A DNA stretch of 20,401 bases from Desulfobulbaceae bacterium UBA2775 (GTDB lineage: Bacteria; Desulfobacterota; Desulfobulbia; Desulfobulbales; Desulfocapsaceae): NCBI GenBank assembly GCA_002352445.1, contig DEIL01000227.1, forward strand, positions 1 to 20,401, written 5' to 3'. Position 1 is the stretch's first letter, and each line of letters begins with the position of its first letter. Made by a program: the position numbers and the translations under genes. A model generated the notes under the pieces. It worked only from the letters and a program-made list of their open reading frames with translations. It had not been told where the DNA came from and did not search any database. Positions 14,972 through 20,401 of the stretch are shown here, in pieces.

Positions 14972-15829
14972 ATGACGGACACTGCGGAAAAGTGTGTCGG
15001 CGGAAGGCTTTTTTTATGGAACAAAATGGTTGACTGGAAGAAAAAAACAGTAGAACAGTGGGAGCATATCAATAAGGCGGCAGTCCGCCGTTTTGGTGAC
15101 GGCAGTCTTGCCGAGGAGGCCGCTCTTGCAGTTATGGATGGGCTTGAAGCCAATGATTGGCAGCGACTGCGCGCTTACAGCGGTAAGGCTTCTCTTGCTT
15201 CATTTATCAGGGTTCTTACTGCAAGGCTCCTTGAGGATTTTGCCAGAACCCGGTTTGGCCGAGTCCGGCCGCCGCTCTGGGTGAAAACCCTGGGCGGGAT
15301 ATGGAACAAACTCTTTGCCGCTCTTTGTCTGGAGAGATTGAGGGTGAGTGAGGCTGTGGAGGTGGTCTTCCAGCGACAATGCAATGTAGATAAGGAAGAG
15401 ATTGAAGACGCCGCCTATTCGCTTTTGGGACGAATTCCAGATTGTGGTACGGCAAGAGGATATGAGGTACCCTATGACGAGATGTATCATGGAGAAACAG
15501 TTTCAGAACTGTCACAGCAGGAAGAACAGGATGAGCAGGCACAAATGCTGAAGTATCTTTTTCAAATGATCCTAGGGAAGGAGGAAAAGGAGATTTCTGA
15601 AGATGGTATAAACAAATTTCAGGGGTTGCAGATTCAGCTGGACCCAAGGGACAAGATGCTTTTAAAGCTCTGTTTTCAGGATGACCTGGGGATAGCTGCT
15701 GCAGGCCGTCTGCTTGGTCAGACACGGTATCAGGCACATGGCAGAATGCGCCGTATCATGGCCCGGATAAGACGGGAGTTTGAGCGGATCGGGATTGACC
15801 GGGAGCTGCTACTTTTTCTTCAGGACTGA
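14972..15829 (+). CDS. Sigma-70-family (ECF-like) RNA polymerase sigma factor
   Basis: Transcription initiation factor of 285 aa. Region 2 is recognisable at about 45-100: LAEEAALAVMDGL, then GKASLASFIRVLTARLLEDFARTR, which follows the ECF pattern of helix, core-binding and -10-recognition segments. Region 4 is at about 222-272: LDPRDKMLLKLCFQDDLGIAAAGRLLGQTRYQAHGR, a helix-turn-helix that would contact the -35 element. Between them is a 120-residue linker with an acidic stretch (SQQEEQDEQAQ), so the protein is about 90 residues longer than ordinary ECF factors. No Shine-Dalgarno is present at the ATG, and the in-frame ATG at 15026 is an alternative start that leaves both regions intact. It is followed by an anti-sigma-like gene and is divergent from the vWA gene. 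Confidence 0.75.
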   Translation: MTDTAEKCVGGRLFLWNKMVDWKKKTVEQWEHINKAAVRRFGDGSLAEEAALAVMDGLEANDWQRLRAYSGKASLASFIRVLTARLLEDFARTRFGRVRPPLWVKTLGGIWNKLFAALCLERLRVSEAVEVVFQRQCNVDKEEIEDAAYSLLGRIPDCGTARGYEVPYDEMYHGETVSELSQQEEQDEQAQMLKYLFQMILGKEEKEISEDGINKFQGLQIQLDPRDKMLLKLCFQDDLGIAAAGRLLGQTRYQAHGRMRRIMARIRREFERIGIDRELLLFLQD

Positions 15830-15870
15830 TCACATTTTGAGTATTTGTCCGTCCTTATAAATAACCGCAG

Positions 15871-15884
15871 TTTTTACGAGTTTA
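15871..15884. repeat. Solitary terminus of the TTTTACGAGTTT repeat
   Basis: TTTTTACGAGTTTA here equals 14 bases of the terminus at 5-18. No hairpin core or second terminus is present nearby, so this would be a decayed fragment. It lies between the sigma gene stop and the preferred anti-sigma start; the longest possible anti-sigma reading frame (TTG at 15845) would translate through it. Confidence 0.4.
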
Positions 15885-15943
15885 CCTTGAGTGCAGAATT
15901 GAATATTACTAAAAAGAAAAGAGAACGCAAAGCGGCTGCCCTT

Positions 15944-16780
15944 ATGGCTCTGGCGGCAGAGAAAAAGGGTGATGTCAGCAGCTGCCTGACTGATGAAGAG
16001 ATGGCACTGCTGGTGGAGGGAAAGTGTTCCGCCGGGGAAAAAGACAAGGGTTGGGCGCACCTGGCTGATTGCCGGCAATGTTATGAACAGTGGTATTCCC
16101 TGAAGACCCGGGAGGGCTTTCCTCTGAAAAAAGGAGTGATAGTTCATCTGATGCAGCGAAAAACTATGGCCCTGGTTGGTTCGGGCCTTGCTGTTGCTGT
16201 ATCAGTGGCTGTTTTTCTTAACCTTCCTCATGATCCTTTGCCGGGTCGCCTGGCCGAAGAACCAAGGCCGTCTCTGCAGATAGCTGAAGAGGCCGAGATC
16301 TCACCTGCACAGAGTGTGGATGTTGAGGTGGCCGATGATAAGGTTGTTTCTCCGGAAGGATCGGGTGGGGCGTTTGAAAGAATGGTCGTGGAACAGAAGA
16401 ATGATCTGGCTGAAACGACAAAAAAGCGAGAGAAAACCGTCATCACCCCAGAGCCATTAGAAAAACGTTTGAATACGACTTCACTGTCTGGCGTAAAAAT
16501 GGCTGCAACACCGGAAAAACCGAATCTGCTCGGACGGTGGGTGGAGAAGGTGCGGGAAGGATGCCGGCAAAAAAGGACAGAGGAGGATTTCTGGTCTGAA
16601 ATTGTCCGGACAGGGAAACAGCTTTTTGCGGAGCCTGAGGTGGGAGCTTATGTACAGGAAAAAGAGGCAAAAGCTGTTGCAATTTTACAGCTGATCCCCC
16701 GGCTTTATGATGTGGATTCTGTCACAAAGCAGTGTGAGCTGATTTTAGCCGAACTTGCAGAAGAGGGGAATAACAGGTAA
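15944..16780 (+). CDS. Putative zinc-finger anti-sigma factor, single transmembrane helix
   Basis: Likely membrane regulator that sequesters the sigma factor encoded just upstream. From the ATG at 15944 it is 278 aa. The N-terminal cytoplasmic part has a ZAS-type site: HLADCRQC (residues 39-46; His-x3-Cys-x2-Cys) with an upstream Cys at 14. A hydrophobic helix at about 75-94 (ALVGSGLAVAVSVAVFLNLP) would span the inner membrane, leaving about 180 periplasmic residues that are acidic, then Lys/Glu-rich, with a C-terminal helical part; no known sensor domain was recognised. Start choice is uncertain: a TTG at 15845 would add 33 residues and has no ribosome binding site, and that stretch overlaps a repeat terminus; the chosen ATG also lacks a clear one. 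pyrF follows 27 bp downstream. Confidence 0.7.
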   Translation: MALAAEKKGDVSSCLTDEEMALLVEGKCSAGEKDKGWAHLADCRQCYEQWYSLKTREGFPLKKGVIVHLMQRKTMALVGSGLAVAVSVAVFLNLPHDPLPGRLAEEPRPSLQIAEEAEISPAQSVDVEVADDKVVSPEGSGGAFERMVVEQKNDLAETTKKREKTVITPEPLEKRLNTTSLSGVKMAATPEKPNLLGRWVEKVREGCRQKRTEEDFWSEIVRTGKQLFAEPEVGAYVQEKEAKAVAILQLIPRLYDVDSVTKQCELILAELAEEGNNR

Positions 16781-16807
16781 TGTTTCTCAAAATAATGGAG
16801 ATGCCGG

Positions 16808-17518
16808 ATGGGTAGAAGTAGAACACCTTTAAATGAAAGAATTATAATTGCTCTCGATGTAGAACACCCTGAACAGGCAAAAGAAGTTGTAAAAAAATGT
16901 GAATCACATGTCGGTTTTTACAAGGTGGGGTTGCAGCTTTTTATGGCAAGCTGGTTTGAAACCGTTGACTGGATTGTGGATCGCGGGCACAGGGTGATGC
17001 TCGATCTCAAGTTTTTTGATATTCCGGAGACGGTCAAGCTGGCGGTGGAACAGGTAAACAACAGGGGAGTCTCGTTTGCCACCATACATGGAAACGATCC
17101 GATAATACGGGCCGCAGTTAGCGCCCGCGGCGATATGAAACTGCTGGCGGTAACGGTATTGACCAGTTTTGGTGAAGAAGATATGCGGGCAATGGGGATG
17201 ACCCAATCAGTAAAAGACCTGGTTTTCTTTCGGGCGAAAAGAGCTTTGGAGCTGGGGTGTGACGGGGTGGTTTCCTCAGGTCTTGAGGCTGAAAAGATGA
17301 GAAGTGAGCTGGGAGAAAAACTACTTATCGTAACGCCCGGGATACGACCCGGAGCCAATATTGGCGACTCCGGAGATGACCAGAAACGTATTGTCACCGC
17401 GGGGATGGCAATAAAGAATGGGGCCAACCATGTGGTTGTCGGTAGACCAATAACAAGGGCGAAAGACCCGATAAAGGTTATAGAGCTGATGCAGCAGGAT
17501 ATTATTTCTGCATCCTGA
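16808..17518 (+). CDS. pyrF: Orotidine 5'-phosphate decarboxylase
   Basis: Cytoplasmic enzyme that converts OMP to UMP, the last step of pyrimidine synthesis, 236 aa, the usual length. The catalytic set is intact: Asp17 in ALDV, Lys39 in YKVG, and DLKFFD (66-71) with the Asp-x-Lys-x-x-Asp triad. The phosphate-binding region is VTPGIRPG (175-182) and VVGRPIT (210-216). GGAG lies 7 bases before the ATG. It is 27 bp after the anti-sigma gene and 55 bp before trkH, on the same strand. The linkage to those genes has no evident biochemical logic; pyrF may simply be downstream in the same transcript. Confidence 0.97.
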   Translation: MGRSRTPLNERIIIALDVEHPEQAKEVVKKCESHVGFYKVGLQLFMASWFETVDWIVDRGHRVMLDLKFFDIPETVKLAVEQVNNRGVSFATIHGNDPIIRAAVSARGDMKLLAVTVLTSFGEEDMRAMGMTQSVKDLVFFRAKRALELGCDGVVSSGLEAEKMRSELGEKLLIVTPGIRPGANIGDSGDDQKRIVTAGMAIKNGANHVVVGRPITRAKDPIKVIELMQQDIISAS

Positions 17519-17573
17519 CCCGAATAGATCGGATTTCTTAAGGTACTTATCAGCCTGATACCATGTATTGATT

Positions 17574-19031
17574 ATGAATTTTGGCACAATAGCAAATGTA
17601 CTGGGTACGCTCCTGCTGGTAACCGGCAGTTCCATGGTACTCCCCGCTATCTGTTCAGCTCTCTATAGAGAAGATGACCTGGGGGCAATCGGTGTGGCGG
17701 CAGCCATTATCGTAGCTATTGGTCTGCCGCTGAAACGGGTTTTTCGTAATAATCATCAGCTGGATATAAAAGATGGTCTTTTTATTGCGACTTTCGGCTG
17801 GGTTATTATTTCCGCCTTTTCCGCACTTCCATTTGTAATCTACGGTGCCATCCCTTCCTTTACAGATGCTTTTTTTGAGATGATGTCCGGCTATACGACG
17901 ACTGGTGCAACAATTCTCACAAATATTGAGGCCGTGCCCCACGGACTGCTCTTCTGGAGAAGTCAGACACATCTGCTTGGCGGCATGGGGTTTTTAACAT
18001 TGACCCTCATTTTTCTGCCCCATGGCATGGGCGGGGTAAGGATTTTTCGGGCTGAGTCGAGTCCGGGGCAGGTGATTACAAAAGATAAGTTCATGGCCAG
18101 AAACAAAGATACCATGGTCTGGCTCTGGGGAATTTATCTGGCTCTCAACCTTCTTCAGACCATACTTTTCTATCTGGGTGATATGTCACTATTTGACTCA
18201 CTCTGCCATGCTTTTGGAACCGTCTCCACCTCGGGTTACTCTACCAAAAATGCAAGTCTTGGATACTATAACAGCGCCTATTTTGACTGGGTCACCATAC
18301 TCTTTATGGTTTTGGGTGGCGTTACGTTTGTCCTGTTTTATATGATGGTTAAAGGAGAATGGCAGCAAGTTCGTGTGAACACGGAGTTCCGCTGGTATCT
18401 GTGTTTCCTGATCTTTTTTTGTGGGTCTGTCAGTCTTATTCTATGGACGAATACAACCCACACCACCTTTTGGGACTCCCTTCGTTATGGGACATTTCAG
18501 GTGGTTTCCATCCTTACGACTACAGGATTTACAACAACCGACTATGAGCTATGGCCCCAATCTGCACAAATGTTTCTAATCGTGGTCTGTTTTATCGGGG
18601 CATGTGCAGGGTCGACAACCAGTGGCATAAAGGTGGTTCATTATGTTGTTATTATAAAATATATGTACGCCACTATTAAACGAATCTTCCTTCAACCCAT
18701 GTCCGTGAGTACGATCCGCCTCAATGGCCGTCCTGTTGAAGCCTCCATTGTTGATCTTGCTATCTGTTATTTTATTATCAATATTTTTCTTGTGCTGTTT
18801 GGTGGTTGTTTCATGATACTCACTGATGATCTTGACTATATTACAGCAACCAGTTCTATAGTTGCCACCCTTATGAATATAGGGCCAGGCTTTGGCGATA
18901 TCGGTCCAAGTGAGAACTATGCGTTTCTTTCCGATACGGGCAAATGGTTTCTCTCGTGGAACATGCTGGTAGGAAGACTTGAGATGTTTTCGGCCCTGGT
19001 TATTTTTTATCCGGCTTTCTGGAAGAAATAG
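17574..19031 (+). CDS. trkH: TrkH/KtrB-family potassium uptake channel subunit
   Basis: Integral membrane K+ transporter subunit, 485 aa, typical for TrkH. Each of the four pore repeats shows its filter: YTTTG (107-111), VSTSG (217-221), LTTTG (314-318) and IGPGFG (436-441). The intramembrane gating loop GACAGSTTSGIKV (342-354) is conserved, and the arrangement of two membrane helices around each pore segment fits the family. The ATG at 17574 is preferred; an in-frame TTG two codons earlier has no support. There is no obvious ribosome binding site at this start. TrkH needs a cytosolic NAD-binding TrkA/KtrA partner, and none is encoded within the window. Confidence 0.95.
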   Translation: MNFGTIANVLGTLLLVTGSSMVLPAICSALYREDDLGAIGVAAAIIVAIGLPLKRVFRNNHQLDIKDGLFIATFGWVIISAFSALPFVIYGAIPSFTDAFFEMMSGYTTTGATILTNIEAVPHGLLFWRSQTHLLGGMGFLTLTLIFLPHGMGGVRIFRAESSPGQVITKDKFMARNKDTMVWLWGIYLALNLLQTILFYLGDMSLFDSLCHAFGTVSTSGYSTKNASLGYYNSAYFDWVTILFMVLGGVTFVLFYMMVKGEWQQVRVNTEFRWYLCFLIFFCGSVSLILWTNTTHTTFWDSLRYGTFQVVSILTTTGFTTTDYELWPQSAQMFLIVVCFIGACAGSTTSGIKVVHYVVIIKYMYATIKRIFLQPMSVSTIRLNGRPVEASIVDLAICYFIINIFLVLFGGCFMILTDDLDYITATSSIVATLMNIGPGFGDIGPSENYAFLSDTGKWFLSWNMLVGRLEMFSALVIFYPAFWKK

Positions 19032-19124
19032 TGATATGTTTCAATGATTGCAGAGAAGGATTATCTGTATCTTGACAGTAACTCCAGTGGCCTCAGTACT
19101 CTCATCGATTTATATGAAAGTCAT

Positions 19125-19222
19125 ATGTGATGAACTCGTAAAAGCCCAAATTCTTTGCCGTCCCGTCATTCCCGCCTGCGTGGGAATGACAATGCATGGG
19201 ACTTTTTACGATGCCATCACAT
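19125..19222. repeat. Second full copy of the palindromic repeat
   Basis: The termini ATGTGATGAACTCGTAAAA (19125-19143) and the reverse complement of 19204-19222 agree at 16 of 19 positions. The core hairpin is GTCATTCCC / GGGAATGAC (19165-19173 and 19182-19190). In reverse orientation this copy aligns with 2460-2550, including the CCCAAATTCTTTGCC block beside the left terminus. It lies in the 293-bp gap between trkH and the PAS regulator, and the rest of that gap has no gene I can support. A 76-codon open frame (19048-19278) runs through it and is most likely spurious. Confidence 0.85.
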
Positions 19223-19284
19223 GTAGTAAACTCTATGGCCATATAGTTTTTTGCAAAAAAGGGAACATTCGGAGCTGACTTAAT

Positions 19285-19299
19285 TGGCAAGTGACTTGT
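19285..19299 (+). promoter_or_regulatory. Candidate sigma-54 promoter of the PAS-Fis regulator gene
   Basis: TGGCAAG-TGAC-TTGT matches the sigma-54 -24/-12 layout (TGGCACG-N4-TTGC) with GG and the downstream G at the required 11-base offset; the differences are A for C in the -24 box and T for C in the -12 box. Transcription would start about 12 bases later, leaving a short leader with AAGG before the ATG at 19325. A single match of this length in A/T-rich DNA may be chance. Confidence 0.4.
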
Positions 19300-19324
19300 T
19301 GTAAACACTTTTAAAAAAGGCGCT

Positions 19325-20368
19325 ATGCAAAATCATAAGCAGGAATCAACGGGGCAACAATATCGTAAACAATCCGACAAGACATCTCCTTCCAATGTAG
19401 TTTCAAATGAATTGAGAAAATTCATTTTTTTCAACGTTCCCCTTGGCATATTTCGCAGTACGCCATATTTTACCGGTGATTTTGTTTTGGCCAACCCCAC
19501 TCTGGTAGAAATGTTTGGCTATAGTGATCTTAAAAGTTTCCTTGAAGTTCCAATTGATAGAATTTACTGGGATGCCAGTGACAGGGAAACCTTAACTAAC
19601 GAGTTGTTGTCTCGGGGTGAGGTCAGACGAAGAGTTTTTAAATTCAAGAAGAAAGGTGGGCAGTTGTTTTGGGGTGCCGTCACAGCCAAGACCGCAAGAG
19701 ATGAACATGGGCAGGTTATGTTTTTCGATGGCGCCATTGAAGATCTCAGTGAGGTAAAAGAAAAGGAACGACGGCTGAGGGGAGAACGGATTTTTTCAGA
19801 TATTGTCCTGGAAGCGTTTCCCGGGCAATTCTGGCTCAATGACGAAAACGGACATTGCATACGCTGGAATAAAAGCGTTGAAAAATTATATGGTTATAGC
19901 AAAGTGGAGTTGCAGAGCCTGCGTGCTGGTGGTGATACCCCATCTGAGGGCAGTGTAGCTGTAAAAAAAGCGACTGCAAATATCCTGGAGGGAGGGTCAG
20001 GTAAAACTTCTTTTTCAGGAGATGCACAACCAGTCACAATAAATAATAAAGACTATCTGGCCTGTGTTGAGCTGGACATCTCCAGGGTTAAAGAGGTTGA
20101 GGAAAAACTGGAAGAGGTGTTGGAAGAAAACAGACGATTGAAGGAATTACTCAAGACAAAAAGCACTTCTGAGCAGGGTAAGGCCAGTGATAACAAGACT
20201 CTGCAAGAGGTCGAATCGAGTCATATTTTGAATAATTTGAAGCGTGCCAATTGGGTTATTGAAGGGAAGTCAGGAGCAGCCCTGATGCTTGGACTCAACC
20301 CCAGCACCTTGCGCGGCCGTATGCGGAAGCTGGGGATTCGTCGTCCCGAAAATGTTTCTCAGACTTAA
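19325..20368 (+). CDS. PAS-PAS-Fis (HTH_8) sensory DNA-binding protein lacking an AAA+ domain
   Basis: Probable one-component cytoplasmic regulator, 347 aa, with no membrane segment. The first PAS domain is at about 35-140 (NVPLGIFRS, LANPTLVEMFGYSD, FFDGAIEDLSEVKEKE). The second, at about 155-255, contains RWNKSVEKLYGYSKVEL and ends DISRVKEVEEKL. A coiled coil follows at about 254-278 (EEKLEEVLEENRRLKELL). The C-terminal Fis-type helix-turn-helix is at about 292-340 (LQEVESSHILNNLKRANW, then KSGAALMLGLNPSTLRGRM), matching the DNA-binding end of NtrC/FhlA-type activators. The central AAA+ ATPase with GAFTGA loop, needed to drive sigma-54 polymerase, is absent. It could bind activator sites as repressor or partner of another activator. 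AAGG precedes the ATG. Confidence 0.85.
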   Translation: MQNHKQESTGQQYRKQSDKTSPSNVVSNELRKFIFFNVPLGIFRSTPYFTGDFVLANPTLVEMFGYSDLKSFLEVPIDRIYWDASDRETLTNELLSRGEVRRRVFKFKKKGGQLFWGAVTAKTARDEHGQVMFFDGAIEDLSEVKEKERRLRGERIFSDIVLEAFPGQFWLNDENGHCIRWNKSVEKLYGYSKVELQSLRAGGDTPSEGSVAVKKATANILEGGSGKTSFSGDAQPVTINNKDYLACVELDISRVKEVEEKLEEVLEENRRLKELLKTKSTSEQGKASDNKTLQEVESSHILNNLKRANWVIEGKSGAALMLGLNPSTLRGRMRKLGIRRPENVSQT

Positions 20369-20401
20369 ATGGAGGCAGAGTCGGAGTAGTCGTACTAGGA
20401 G

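Noticed and set aside
19072..19077. TTGACA as a -35 box downstream of trkH
   Set aside because: No TATAAT-like hexamer occurs 16-18 bases later.
19048..19278. 76-codon open frame on the plus strand between trkH and the PAS gene
   Set aside because: It runs through the palindromic repeat, has no ribosome binding site and no recognisable protein pattern.

Overview
The window reads as chromosomal DNA of a Gram-negative anaerobe, most likely a Desulfobacterota member (Desulfobulbia-like). This is inferred from gene content: a MenA-type prenyltransferase, a biotin-dependent Na+ pump (oadG-oadA-oadB), a FabI-type reductase and a PAS regulator with an NtrC-style Fis helix. Taxonomy is inference only. 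No rRNA, tRNA, CRISPR array, phage gene or transposase gene is visible, and coding density is high.

Layout. (a) 1-2550: a NitT/TauT-type ABC ATPase and permease followed by a menA-like prenyltransferase, bracketed by copies of a palindromic repeat. (b) 2566-2753: a 188-bp element with 23-bp terminal inverted repeats that carries a REPIN-like pair of REP sequences. (c) 2788-3600: a divergent FabI. (d) 3654-8716: an ABC importer of the ferric/AfuABC class (fused permease, binding protein, ATPase) followed by a CbbY-like HAD phosphatase, ending at a strong hairpin terminator that also serves the convergent operon. (e) 12491-8791, minus strand: oadG, oadA (with C-terminal biotin domain) and oadB. 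OadB carries an extra N-terminal signal sequence and a lipoyl-like domain. (f) 13017-12733, minus: a small ABM-fold protein. (g) 14874-13132, minus: a YfbK-type von Willebrand A lipoprotein, divergent from a sigma-70-like factor and a zinc-finger, one-TM anti-sigma protein (14972-16780). (h) 16808-19031: pyrF and a TrkH potassium channel subunit. (i) 19325-20368: a PAS-PAS-Fis regulator lacking an AAA+ domain, behind a possible sigma-54 promoter.

How the parts fit. Three operons concern membrane energetics and transport: decarboxylation-driven Na+ export, K+ uptake and ABC import, next to quinone synthesis. The sigma/anti-sigma/vWA group looks like a self-contained envelope signalling module. 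The most unusual items are the repeat family whose ends coincide with gene boundaries (it supplies the menA stop codon and abuts the first gene's start codon), the nested REPIN-in-TIR element, the periplasmic lipoyl-like domain fused to OadB, and the AAA+-less Fis regulator. No wholly new defence or mobile system is evident.
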